Shown here: positions 11,810 to 23,624 of the stretch, in pieces
Layout of the letters: the number at the start of each line of letters is the position of its first letter
How positions within the stretch are numbered: position 1 is the stretch's first letter
DNA from: Owenia fusiformis
Lineage: Eukaryota; Annelida; Polychaeta; Sabellida; Oweniidae
NCBI GenBank assembly: GCA_903813345.2
Contig: CAIIXF020000003.1
Location: 13,408,931-13,468,930 of the forward strand
Length of the DNA: 60,000 nt
Reading direction: 5' to 3'
Translations under genes and position numbers: made by a program
Notes under the pieces: model-generated
What the model saw: only the letters and a program-made list of their open reading frames with translations
Database searches by the model: none
Told to the model about the DNA's origin: nothing

Positions 11810-12174
11810 TTTAAGGTGAAACAATTAGTGCAACGATCATCGACCAGTGTCAAAATATATTTAAGTTTGGATATTTCATCAAGACTAACATATATTTTTA
11901 TTATCTACAAAGAAACCCCCTGGATGAACATTATTTCAGCTGATATTCCTTTTGAAACATGGTGAATTTTAAAAATCTATAAGTGGGATTCCCTTTATAG
12001 AAGCTTTGAACTGAATTTACACTTTTTAATGCTGAAATTGATAGTTTATCCAAACATTTTAAGAAAATAGGTATGTCAAAGAAGATGTTAAGCATATACT
12101 ATAGTATTGACCTGATAGCTCAGAAGAAATAAAAAATTTCGAATTTTCTCTCTACAGTCCTTGTTGCCCCTTTA
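11810..12174. mobile_element. MITE, TTTAAAGGGGCAACAA family, copy 1
   Basis: About 360 bp, flanked by TTTAA/TTAA. Its empty site is visible in the duplicated block at 25852-26768, where CTCCCTTTAATAGGCCACC runs on without the insert. The right end is TTGTTGCCCCTTTAA. A copy in the opposite orientation lies at 16039-16390. Confidence 0.8.
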
Positions 12175-13363
12175 ATAGGCCACTAACCTTAATCAAAATG
12201 ATAAATGTTGCAATTTACTAACAGACCAAATAGTCATCTACTCTGACTTGGAAGAGTGAAGAGCTGAACTTTTCAACTGTAATAGGTGACCACATACTCA
12301 CTTTCTAGTTTGATTTTCAATCACACTATTATAAATAGACCTTTATCAAATCAAACCAAAAAAAAGATGTAACCTTGCCTTGTCTGAAAGGTATAATAGA
12401 CTAAAATATTAAACTATATTTTGCATGGGCCTTAAATGAGACCACATATTTTCTCAAAAGTTATTAAAGTGGCAAGTTTACATAAATCTTCAGAAATTTA
12501 TCTCAAGAAATATATAGAAAATTAAAAATTTGAGGGGGAAATCCGAAAATGTAAGTTACAATATTTTTTAGGTTTGTAAAATATCTTTTGGATATTATTT
12601 GAGTATTTTCTTTACCACTTTACTGAAGGCATTTATCTCAAAAAGTTAAAAACATCAATTGATAAAGCATTTCTATAATAAAATATACTTTATATTTTTG
12701 CAAATCTATGATATACCTGCATGTATGGTACAGTAGTGCATATATCTAAATTAAATGTAAGGACTCTAACTCTTATAATAAATAAAAAAGTCAACACTGC
12801 ATGCTTAGCTTCAAGTCAAACTCCCATGCAGTGTCTCGGAATAGACACTGCGGCAGGCACCAAAATTTGAGAAAATAGTCAACGTTTTCATCACAGATAT
12901 ACTAAATTTTCACAAAACTTATAAAATATATATTCTTTTACGTTCCCCAATCATTATCTTGTCAAAATGTTTCAGCATATTCCCTTCGGTCTTCTTGGAA
13001 CATCACTTGTGAAAGATTCACAGGTATTCACCTCAATAGAATTAAATGTTTGTATAATATCACATAAAATATCATACTGATTAACTTATGTGATCTTGTA
13101 TTTTACATTGATTCGGGGGGCCAATAATGCTATATAGCCTCTGCCCCTCACAATCTATGTAAATAATTATGTTGAATAATTTGGAAATAAATAACAATAA
13201 CGTAATAATAAAAAAAAATATTATAAAGCTTAGTAGGCCTAGTTATTAAGTGTTTTTTCTGCAAAATATCAAAGTTCGACCGAAATAAAAGTCACATCCC
13301 TATATACAATTCTCTATTCCTATTATTAATGAGAAAAGGTGATTTTGCAATTCTAGGTCAAAC
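12175..13363. other. Intergenic/intronic stretch upstream of gene 1
   Basis: No gene seen. A short hairpin (ACACTGCATG at 12794, CATGCAGTGT at 12825) is present. The part up to about 12760 is duplicated at 26100-26768. The 5' region of gene 1 contains ACATCCCTATATACAATTCT about 65 bp before the ATG, a possible TATA-like region. Confidence 0.4.
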
Positions 13364-15873
13364 ATGGATGCTGAGGCCCTTAAAAAACTAGCCATAGTGA
13401 ATAGTAATGAGTTTAACAGAGGTTGGAATGAGTCAAATAAAAACTGGGAGAAATTTGTTGAAGATTTCTACAACACTGATGCAGTACTTTATCCACCAGG
13501 CAGTCCACCGATCACTGGATTAAAACGTATGTATATATACAACATGTCCGATAAAAATGTATACATATATGTATACCTAAAATATGTCATGTGACATTCA
13601 TTATTGTAAAAATCATGACAAAAACTGCATTTTAAAACTAGAAAAACAGCAAAATCCACCAACATGTTTTGTCAAATTCCTACTCTATAGTCATTTTGGA
13701 CATCACATAGTAATATAGTGGTATTGTCTCATTTTGGCAAAATCTAATAGCCCAGCCTATCATCAGGTTTTTGAGGCATAGACAAAAAGTTAACCTTAAA
13801 TGCGCCTTACTTTCAGGTCTAGACTAAAAGTATGCCTCTTTTACAGGTATTTTTAAGGCTTAGACCAAAACCTAGCCTCATTTACTCACAATAAATCCAG
13901 TTATAGACCTTATTTTCAGGCGTATAGACCAAAACTGCGCCTTAAAAACCAAATCTAAACCACATTTACTTAGAAGATTTTAGAATAGACCTCACTGTAA
14001 GGCGTATAGACCAAAAGTGCGCCTGAAAAACTTGAACAATTTTCAAAATGACCAAATCTAGACCTGATAAACTAAGAACATTTTAGAATAGACCTCACTG
14101 ACAGGCGTATAGACCAAAACTGTGCCTTAAAAACTTAAACATTTATAAAATGACCAAATCTAGACCTGATAAACATAGAATTTTTTTTAAAAACTGAGAA
14201 AACATAAATCTGAAAAAGCCACACTTACTGTAGTATTTCATCAGAATCACGAAGGAGACAGATTATAATATATTAGGTTAACAGACCAGTAAACTGTATT
14301 TTTAACTCCCTATTAATGGTTTTATCAGAACTTTAAAAAATAATCAAAATCTGGGAAACCTAAAGAAGGATGTCTGAAAATAATAAAATATTGAAATATT
14401 GTTAAATTTAAATGATGAAACAAAAATACATCATATTAGAAGCCTACATATAATTTATATAAGAATACTGTGTAATTTTTGCTTCATCTTTCTAATGTGT
14501 TCATAGATCTGTATCTTATCCATGAGACAAGTTAATCCTAGAAAACAACACAGCAATTCAAAATAAATGCAATTTATTTAACAACTATGGAGGGTACTGA
14601 TATGTACTAAGTACTTTTCTACTTTGGAACAACAAAACATGACCTGACCTTACTTACAGGTATATGAGGCTTGTACCTGAAATGAGGTCTAGACCAAAAG
14701 TAGACCTTAAGGCTTAATTTCCATAATTGAAATGTGCCTTAACGTAAGGTGTACACCAAAAGCAGAAGAGAAGTAGACCTGAAAACCAATAGTGAACCTC
14801 AAATAAGGTGTAGACCAAAAGTATACCTCAAATATAGACCTGATTTACAGATAGTTGAGGCTTAAATGAGGTCTAGACCTCAAATATAGACCTGATAAAC
14901 CTGATGAGGTCATTAAATGAGGTCTACTTCTGGTCTACTTTTGGCTTAATTTAAATATTTGAAATGTGCCTGACTATGGGGATTTAACACAGAGAAAAAC
15001 CAAAAGTAGACCAGAAGTACACCTCATGAGTAGACCAAAAGTGGACCTCAAATATTGACCAATATTGCGCCTGACGATAGGCTGGGAGGGACAAAATATT
15101 CAAATAAAATGTGTGACATATACTCAATTCGCATGAAAATACTTCCATTTATTCAGCAAATGCGTAACAACACGCAAATTGCAGGACTGTCAACTTGTAT
15201 TTGAGTTATTGCCTGGACATACAAATGAACAAATGGATGAATGAAGCATATGGATGGCTTCTGTATCCCCACCAAACCTTGTTTTGTGAGATAATAAGTG
15301 AATAAAGAATTTATGACATTAAAATACAAATACTACAATTTTATTTCCAGATATCAGCACATTTCTAGAAGTGTTCCCAAATAATCTTAAGCTACACCAC
15401 AGTCTTAGGACGGTCAAGAGTACAGGAGAAGACTCATACTTTGCAATATTCAGTGTTCCAGCAACAATAGATGAAAAGCAAGTTGACATATTCACGTAAG
15501 TTACCTAATACAATATGGGTGTTGACTTTTAGGTATTTTCTTGGGTGTTGTCTTGGGTAAAATGTTTTAGAAAAATTATGCTGAGTTTACACTGCCATTT
15601 TCAAGATGTCTTAAATATGATTGAGTTATACTTTATATTAACTCTCAAGAATTGTATTAGGAAAAACACTCAGAAAATCTGCATTTAGTTTGGCAACGAT
15701 TTTTTAAATCCACCCAATTAACAAAAAAATGAAAAGCCAAATTAAGAAAAAAATATCAATGAATCTGATATAATTGTACTTTCAGGTCTTGTGAAGAATG
15801 GATCAAGGAGAATGGAGTCTGGAAAATATCCAATGATTTCTTTAACAGTGATTATGAGAGAGTGGATTATTAA
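13364..15873 (+). CDS. SnoaL/DUF4440-like protein, gene 1
   Basis: Exons 13364-13526, 15351-15495 and 15786-15873 (TAA stop) join to 131 residues. The pattern is that of small NTF2-fold SnoaL/DUF4440 proteins: an N-terminal helix (MDAEALKKLAIVNSNEFNRG), then FVEDFYNTDAVLYPPGSPPI and TGLKHISTFLEVF, and a C-terminal strand pair with GVWKISNDFFNSDY. Such proteins are ligand-binding or isomerase-like; no substrate can be read from sequence. No signal peptide or membrane segment is seen, so it is probably cytosolic. Intron 1 (1824 nt) carries the transposon at 13751-15086; intron 2 is short (290 nt). It differs from genes 2-4 at many positions (GWNESNKN, LKLHHSLRTVKSTGE, SVPATIDEKQVDIF), so it is an older copy. 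TTCTAGG(A/T)CAAA precedes the ATG, as in all five copies. Confidence 0.85.
13751..15086. mobile_element. Iterated-end transposon, CCCAGCCTAT family, copy 1
   Basis: Ends CCCAGCCTATCATCAGG and CCTGACGATAGGCTGGG form a terminal inverted repeat. About 450 bp inside the left end and 400 bp inside the right end are filled with loose repeats of AGGCGTATAGACCAAAA then GTGCGCCT, inverted between ends, around a unique AT-rich core (about 14200-14600). The core is shared in reverse orientation with 40261-41513 (TTTTCTAGCAATAG-type sequence, GTATCTTAT, ACAACACAGCAATTCAAA). No ORF of note. Inserted in intron 1 of gene 1. Confidence 0.8.
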
Positions 15874-16038
15874 AAACTTCTGTATATGAAAATTAAACTA
15901 ACAATAGCTCTAAGCGGCTAAAACTAAACTTCATACAATGCTACAATACTGATAAATGATATTGTTTGTTGTACATGTACAGTATATGGAATATATAACC
16001 TTGGCCTTTAAAATCAAGAACATTCTTTAATTATCTTC

Positions 16039-16390
16039 TTTAAAGGGGCAACAAGGTCTGTATTGAGAAAATTTGAAATATTTTACTTTTTCTGAGCTAT
16101 CAGGGCAACATTTGGCTACATACCTATTTTCTTAAAATGTATGGATATTAACTACCAATTTCAGCATTAAGAAGTGTAAATTCAGTTCAAAGCTTCTATG
16201 GAGGGAGTCCTACTTATAGCTTTTAAAGATTCACCATGTTTCAAGAGGAATATCATGAAATAATGTTCATCCAGGAAATAATAAAAATATATGTTAGTCT
16301 AGAAGAAATAACTAAACTTAAATATATTTTGACACTTTTCCATGATCATTGAACGAACAATAGCTCTGCACTCATTGTTGCACCTTTAAA
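16039..16390. mobile_element. MITE, TTTAAAGGGGCAACAA family, copy 2
   Basis: Left end TTTAAAGGGGCAACAA, right end TTGTTGCACCTTTAAA. The interior is the reverse complement of 11810-12174 (for example TTCAAAGCTTCTATGGAGGG and CACCATGTTTCAAGAGGAAT). Located 165 bp after the stop of gene 1. Confidence 0.8.
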
Positions 16391-16789
16391 TAGATGATGT
16401 ACATCTTCTCTAGTTCTAAAGGGCTATAGTACTCTATCAACATCTAAAGAGATGCAGGGTAAAATAAAATATTCTACTGTTTCAAAGTATCCTGCTGTCT
16501 GTTCAACTAGACCCGATTTAAAATTAACGCCAAATCAGAACCATTGCTTCCAACCCCCCTCCCCTATCAGAATTGAGTGCACGTTATTTCATTGAAAAAT
16601 TGAATGCTTTGTTAGATGTTGAAGATTAAACATTCAGAATATGGATGAATATTGAAAGAGGACCTGCTTTTGCACTCAAAGTATTGTATTTCAACACTCA
16701 AAATGTGCAATGCTCCTTTCTGTTGACAAATCCTGATATAGCAATGAGAGTGTGGATACAAACATGAAAGTACTTTATCTTACATTAGA

Positions 16790-16983
16790 CACCAAAAACA
16801 GTTCAAACTGGCCATGCCAGAGCTTGCAATTTTGATCTGTCAAGTTTTACATTTCAAGTTTTTACCAATGACAATGAAACATGGCGAATTTAGTTGAATC
16901 ACACGTGATATCGATTCGTTCATTTTTAATAAAAGTGCCATCTTTTCATGAGTTATTTAAAAACATGCACTTTGTCGAAAGTA
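16790..16983. repeat. Fragment of TTAA-type MITE family B
   Basis: Shares TCAAACTGGCCATG, CAGAGCTTGCAATTTTGATC and AAAAACATGCACTTTGTC with 39410-39789 and, more distantly, with 58127-58603. It is cut off on the right by the mariner at 16984. Confidence 0.65.
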
Positions 16984-18031
16984 CAGGGTGTTCCAAAAGT
17001 AACAGGACTAGTGCTGGCATTTTGTCAATTCTGCACCGAGTGTGTTCAGATTTTCACAAATTGTACTTTGAAGTAGTGCAATTAAAATTGTAAAGTTGCA
17101 GAAAAAATGATAAAATGCAGGTAGAGCTATGGTTAACTATGGTTACATGATATCACAATGTTTTCATGAAAATGTAATATAATATAACATTTTTGTATTA
17201 CTGAAGAAAGTATCTAATTCAACTAATACAATACAACATTTCTTGTTTATTTTATCATTGGCTTTGTAGTTATGATGTTGCTATACAACTCAGATTCAAG
17301 TATGATATACTTCCTGAATAATAATATTTATTCAATTTCCTGGAGTATGACTATGTATAAGCTTAACAGTCTGCACAATTCACTGTTGAGTTTTTTAAAA
17401 GACCAAATTTGAAGCCAGCCATCCACCTTGATAAAGTGTGCCTGTCCACAAGTCGGCATTAAAGACCAATGCAGTTATAGAGAAGCTAGGTCTTGAGGTC
17501 TAAGACCATGCAACATACTCTTCTGATCATGCAGTATCTAACCTTCACGTATATGGAGAATAGAATGCTACGTAGTCATCATGGTAGGACAGTTAAAGAT
17601 GAGAGTGACCTTCTCCAAGTCCTATCGACCCCGCGTGGAATGTCCTCAAATGGGTTCACTCATGTGTTCGAGTCATGGATGCAGAGAGCTTACTCTTGGC
17701 CTGATCAAAGAGGAGTTAACTTTTTAAAGTGGAGGATACACAGGATTATCAAATGGTGTATTTAGCAAATGTAATTTCCACCTGTTGTTGGATTTTAACT
17801 TTGATATGGGATGTACAAAATGCTTAAAGTCTCTGGAACTTTCTGCGTGGAATGTTGCCTCGGGTATTGTGATGTCATGTTACTATAGCAACCATAACTC
17901 TACCCGAGTTTCACAATTTTTGTCGAAACTTTGCAGTTTCAGTAATACTATATGAAAGTACATTATGTTAAATTTTGAGGAGGATTAATTGGTGCATATT
18001 TAACAAAATACCAGCACCAGTCCTGTTACTG
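16984..18031 (+). mobile_element. Decayed mariner-like transposon with long inverted ends
   Basis: TA then CAGGGTGTTCCAAAAGTAAC at the left. About 170 bp at each end are inverted copies (AACAGGACTAGTGCTGGCAT at 17000 against TACCAGCACCAGTCCTGTTA at 18009). The outermost right tip is degraded. Inside, 17493-17765 encodes a recognisable mariner transposase C-terminal remnant (RGMSSNGFTHVFESWMQRAY then DQRGVNFLK), matching the family pattern GIP..F...F..W..R...C....G.YF. The catalytic part is missing, so it is non-autonomous. Confidence 0.75.
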
Positions 18032-18177
18032 AATTATCCATCAAAATTTCCATACAGACTAGTTGAACTCGTTCTAAAATAGTAAACACTGTGTCCCTTA
18101 TCTGTACCACTGTACCTTTCAAGTAAATGAAAAATTATTTACAATTATTCGTACCAGGTCACCCTGATCTAAGTATA

Positions 18178-19045
18178 ACCAGAACAACGGCAACGCCAAA
18201 GCGTAGCGAATCCCATTGAACAGAAATGGCTGGCATTTTTACAACGAATAGCAAATATCATAAAACAACACACCAGAAAGGCCACCATTTTCAAAATGGT
18301 TGCTCACTAGCCAAGTTGTCATCAGAAGAAATAATATGCTTTTAGTAGCCACCTCTAAAATTTTTGAAAAATTGCACACCTACTTGTAAAATAACACACA
18401 TAAAAATTGTGGCCATTTTTCAAAATGGTGGCCATTTTTCAAAATGGCCGACTACTCCCCAAAGTTTTATTAGACAATGTGCCATGCTTAAAGTATTCAC
18501 ATATCAAATATGAACAAAATCGCTCCACTACTTTTCGAGTTATAGTAAAATACGTTAAAATGGCGGCCATTTTTCAAAATGGCCACCTTCTACCAAAAGT
18601 GTCTTTAGACAGTGTGCAATGCTTATAGTATTCACATACCAAATGTGAACAAAATCGCTCCACTATTTTTTGAGTTACAGCAAAAATTGTAAAATGACGA
18701 GTAAAGGCCGCCACTTTTCAAAATGGCTGCCATGTGCTTCTTTAATATCTACATTTGTAGCATTATTAATATCCTTTATAATTTTTTTACATTTAAACAT
18801 ATTGCTATTACAGTTTTACATATTGCACCTAAATTACTGTAAAATCGGCATTAAAATGGTAGCCATTTTGAAATGAGTGGCCATTTTGAAAATTGGCTTT
18901 CAAGCAGAACTTCTACCCCCATAGGGTATGTGTGTACAAAATATGAAAAAACCAGGCCAACGGTTTGAGTTATTGCCCGGACGGACGGACGGACGGACGG
19001 ACGGAGGCGTTCTCTATTTCCCTCCGAACTTCGTTCGATGGGATA
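18178..19045. mobile_element. MITE with GGAC tail, family A copy 2
   Basis: Left ACCAGAACAACGGCAACGCC and AATCCCATTGAAC, right TCGTTCGATGGGATA. Empty-site sequence AGGTATAATTAACATA is at 20330. The interior has two tandem copies of a roughly 120 bp unit containing CAAAATCGCTCCACTA and mirror words ATGGCGGCCATTTTT. ATA flanks both sides. Confidence 0.85.
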
Positions 19046-21312
19046 ATTGACATACTGTATCGGCTGCTTAACTTTACTCAAACAACTTTGAGTGCTCTGA
19101 TCTGCCTGGGAATTTGGGAAGGGAGTATCTAGATCACAGGATCTACACGAAGGATTCTAAATTGTTTCAGTAAATGTACACAGGTACATGTATTTTGCTC
19201 TTAAAATCTGGATATAATTAGGATAATTATCAAACCATCGCAGGTAATTGGGTTGAATTGATATGTTCTTCAGTCATTTTTGCTATATTGTTACTTATCT
19301 TAACTATTAAAGTTAGTTTTAAACTGGATGTAATCTTGTCTCTTTCAGTTTGAAAACATGCATACAGGCTACATTTAACATGAGACACTCATTTCTATAT
19401 GAACAGTGGAGTGTAACCGAAATATAAAATGATGATGTTATTTATCATTTATCAAAATTGTAAATTTATTCAGAAAACCTACAATATCACTATGTGTTGC
19501 CTCAGGGCACTCTTGCAGGGGCGGATCAAGGAACCAACAAGGGGTTGGTTCCAAGATTGTGCATAAAAAAACGTTGGGCTTGTTAAAGCGTATTACTATG
19601 TGTTTTTAAATAGATTTTTCAGTCTACTAGCTGTAACTCAAGAGGCAACATCTCTAGCTAACATCTACTGACCTTGGGTTGCATTTAGGAGATTCAATGC
19701 TTTGCATTAGATGCTTGTTAGAAGTCTTATTGTGAATAATAAAGGAATTGAGATCGTGACATCTTAGTTACATTATGGTACCCCAAGACCAGGGAAAGAA
19801 CACATACCAACAAGAAGTGTCAAACATAAAACTTAAGGCTCTTAAAAGAAAAAAGGGGTCCCATACTGAGTACTGAATTCAGTATAACTTATTGACCAGA
19901 GTCGTATGTCAATAAGGCATTGTCACATAAATCTTAACCAAATCTGATGATTGGTCACATTAGAGTGACATAAGTGTCAGTTGTTAACAATAACATTTAT
20001 GTTTATCACACGCATGTGTCAATAACATTTCTCCAGACCAAAATATTTTCAGTCATAATAGTAACAATTTTGATAATAGTGATCAAAAATAGTAATATTA
20101 TCTGATATATACTGCTAATTTTATTCCTAACGTACCCAAAGTTAAAAGTTGATATATATATGCTCCAGATCAAAATAAGTTTTAGCGAAAATAGCAACTA
20201 GTTTTGGTAAAAGCTATTTTATGCAGGCTAAAAACATTTTTCAGATTTAGACAACATATATACCATCCTGACTTTCAAGTGAATGAAAACTAATATTTAC
20301 AATTATTAGTACCAGGTCACCTTGATCTAGGTATAATTAACATATTGATATATGATTGTGAGTCTCACACTACATCATTTTTCTTTACTCAAACAACTTT
20401 GAATGTTATCTGATCTGCACGCGAATTTGGGAACGAGTATCTACATGAACGGTTCTAAATTGGTGCAAAAAGGGATAGATGTAGATATAGATGTAGCAGA
20501 TTTTGCTCTATTAATCTGGATTAATTAGGCTAATTAATAAAACATTGCAGGTAATTGGGTTGAATAGACTAGATGCGAGTAGAAATAATCTTGATTTACG
20601 TCATCAAATATTCAAAATTCAGTCAAAGTGATATCACATTCGAAATCTGCATGTAAAAGTACATCTTAAAATATGGTTTCGAAAATTGTCTATCAACTTT
20701 GAAAATTTAATTTTTTTGAAAATGTGACTTCTTGTTCAGGTTGATTCCCCATAGACTCCATGTTACAAAATCACAAAAAGTGAATTATTTTTTCTTGTAT
20801 TGGACAGATAACATTTTCTTTTACTGAACATATTTTAATTTGCATAACTATTAGATACATACCAGTTACATGAAAATTGAACCACGCAAATATATGTAAT
20901 TAAAGCTAAAGGGTACATTCTGCTATTACCCGCCATGCTATCAGACCCGAACGAGCCACCTGGTGGTGAATCTGGTAACTACCTACTCGCAATTGCGTTA
21001 TTAATATATTCTTCAGTCATTTTTGCTATATTAAATCTTAACTATTAAGTTAGTTCATAAACTGGATGTAACAACTCATTTCTATGAACAGTGGAGTGTA
21101 ACCGAAGTATAAAATAATGATGTTATTTATTATTTTATCAATATTGTGAATTCATTCAGAAAACCTACAATATCACGATGTATTACTTTGGTTTTACGTG
21201 CCCAAGTGAAATATGCCTCCCTCCTTGTTGGTTCCCAGTCCACCCCTGCATTTTTACACTTTTATATCCGTATTATATAGAGAAAGAGTGATTTTGCAAT
21301 TTTAGGACAAAT
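19046..21312. other. 5' flank of gene 2, shared with flanks of genes 3-5
   Basis: No gene seen. It consists of blocks duplicated upstream of other copies. 19080-19500 recurs at 40080-40260 plus 41514-41730. 19500-20340 recurs at 41700-44330. 20563-21005, ending with CCACCTGGTGGTGAA and TGGTAACTACCTACTC, recurs at 29620-30065 and 49540-49965, with a shorter relative at 9590-9705. The last 150 bp before the ATG are nearly identical in genes 2-4. Confidence 0.7.
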
Positions 21313-23400
21313 ATGGATGCTGAGGCTCTCAAGAAACTAGCCATAGCTAATTGTAATGAGTTTGGCAGACTTTGGAATGAGCCAAATAAAAGTTTGGAGA
21401 AACTAGTTGAAGACATATATAACACTGATGCAGTGATATACCCACCAGGCAGTCCACCAATCACTGGACTCACAAGTATGCCTATACCTAAAATATTTGT
21501 CAAGTCATGTGACATTCATATCGTCAAAATGGACACTGCACTTTTAAACTAGAAAACAGCAGAAATTCTACTGAATAGAACATATCTTACAAAATCACAA
21601 GTCATTTTGGGCAATACATGGTAGAAATAACCAGAAAGTAGAAGACAAGTATGACTTTTCTGCCATTTTGCAATCTGACAGGGACAGTCATCTTGAAATT
21701 TTCTTCAATTTTTCTCTCAATATTGTAATTGTACAAAGGAAAGTTTGGTTGATTTAATATAAGTATCTTAAGTATCTTGTTAAAGATTTTTTTATATCTA
21801 TTTTGGCCTTTTTATCTTAATATTTTGAATACTATTTGTTAAATCAACCAAAATTTAATTTTTTGTAAAATTCAAAACAAATCTTAAAACAAGATTTTTT
21901 GGGGCTCGATCGCATCCCCCTGACTGAAAACCGAAATATTTAGGGCTGATCGCACGCCACCTCTGACTGAAAGCTGGCTAAGCCCATGGAACTTTAAATT
22001 GGCATCCAAAATACAAACACTCAAACTTTTTTAATTGCAGATATCAGCACATTTTTTCAAGTGTTCCCGAATAATTTTAAGGTACACGGCAGTATCGCAA
22101 AAGTCAAAAGTCTGGGAGAAGACTCATACTTTGCAATATGCAGTATTCAAGGAACAATTGATGGAAAAGAAGTTGACAGATTCTCGTGAGTTACTAAGAA
22201 AATTATAGAAAATTTCTGATATTTTAAGTGTTGATATCTATAGGACTTCTTTTTTATTTCATGGCCCTTTTGTTTTTTATTTAGTCAATTTGGTAATTTT
22301 TTCAATATTAAAACTTTAATTTGGCATCTTAATTACGAAAAAAAACAATCAAATAACTGACTCAAATATATTAAGGTCTCAGACTTTCTCGAGCAATGTT
22401 TAAGGAAAATTCTAAGGCAGGAATCTGTATCATGATTAGATTAGCTTGAGATGAAAAAGGAAGCCAATTGGGAGCAAATGCAGTGATCTCCCCTGCATAA
22501 AGCAAGTGGGTGCAGCACCCACTTGAGATTTTAAAAACAGGCTTGCACTAGTGGTTGGAAGACTGACTCGTGTACTCGAGTTTTACTCGCATTTGTCCTA
22601 AAAATCAATTGATCGAGTTGAACTTGAAATCAGGATTTGAAATTTTTACCAAAAAAATATTTTTTACTCGTTTTCACCTTACCTTGACTCGTGATATGTC
22701 TCTCCTATTAGCAATTTCAATGCTTATAGTTGTAATGTTCTGCTTAATCTGTATAGAATACAACTTATTTTCTATTTAGTGCCATGTGCGGAAGACAAAC
22801 ATACTTGGATTTTATTCTGCGTTCCTTATTTTTATGCAAAAGTTTCATTTCCGGTTTGATGCATTCTGGGAATTTCCAACAGCCGGGAATTTTAAAATGC
22901 CTAAAATATCTATAGGGGACTAGGGGTGAACTTTAACGATCTATAGGGATGTGCAATACGATTTAGACAATAAAAAGTATAGAGGCACTTGAAAGACTTG
23001 ATCAAATTGATGAATTCTGCCGCTACTTGGGAAACTGAAACCGGAAGTAACTCAACTAAGTCAAATCGCGAATATAATCGTGGTTTTTCATGGCCCACTC
23101 GAGTGAAGATTTTCAGGCGAGTCCGACCACTAGCTTGCACCCACCTGAAAATCCATCTGCACCCTTTTGAAAAGAAGAAAAAGCATGAAAAATGAACATA
23201 TTTTGACAAATTTTGGTCTGAATTTTGAAAATGAGAATTTTACACCCACTTGAGTAAAAATCCTGTGGAGAACACTGAACAATACGATAATTTAATGCTA
23301 TTGTACTTTCAGGTCTTGTGAAGAATGGACCAAGAAGAATGGAGTCTGGAAATTGTCCAGTGATTTCTGGAACAGTGATTATGAAAAAGTGAATTACTAA
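21313..23400 (+). CDS. SnoaL/DUF4440-like protein, gene 2
   Basis: Exons 21313-21475, 22041-22185 and 23313-23400 (TAA) give 131 residues with intact frame and GT-AG sites. Features run in order: helix MDAEALKKLAIANCNEFGRL, LVEDIYNTDAVIYPPGSPPI, ISTFFQVFPNNFKVHGSIAK, GTIDGKEVDRFSSCEEW and GVWKLSSDFWNSDYEKVNY. Oddities relative to genes 3 and 4: RLWNE instead of RRWNE, SLEKL instead of SWEKL, and an extra cysteine in AICSIQG. Intron 2 (1127 nt) holds a hAT-type insertion at 22549-23132. Flank and intron similarity show it is a recent paralogue of genes 3 and 4. Confidence 0.87.
22549..23132. mobile_element. hAT-like MITE in gene 2 intron 2
   Basis: Perfect 8 bp target duplication GCTTGCAC (22541-22548 and 23133-23140). 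Ends TAGTGGTTGGAAGACTGACT and, inverted, TAGTGGTCGGACTCG. The paralogous intron of gene 3 has the empty site CAGGCTTGCACCCACC at 38258. No transposase. Confidence 0.9.
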
Positions 23401-23624
23401 AACTATTTCTATTGCATGTTGATGATGGAACACTAGTTATCTACCAAGCTACTGTCTAGGTTATGATGACTTCCATAATGGCATGCATTTGATGATTCAC
23501 TTTCATATCCAGGTCATGTTCGTGATAAATGACTTATTTTTCTGAGAAATCATATTTTTTCTTGAGGTTAATTTAGTAGTCAAGTCAAATTCTTGGATAG
23601 GGCTGATATTTACCAAATGCTTTT

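Noticed and set aside
12794-12834. Hairpin ACACTGCATG/CATGCAGTGT upstream of gene 1
   Set aside because: Short arms and a 21 nt loop, not conserved upstream of the other copies; probably chance.
21273-21515. Minus-strand ORFs antisense to exon 1 of the SnoaL-like genes (also at 45605)
   Set aside because: They are conserved only because the sense exon is; no independent evidence.
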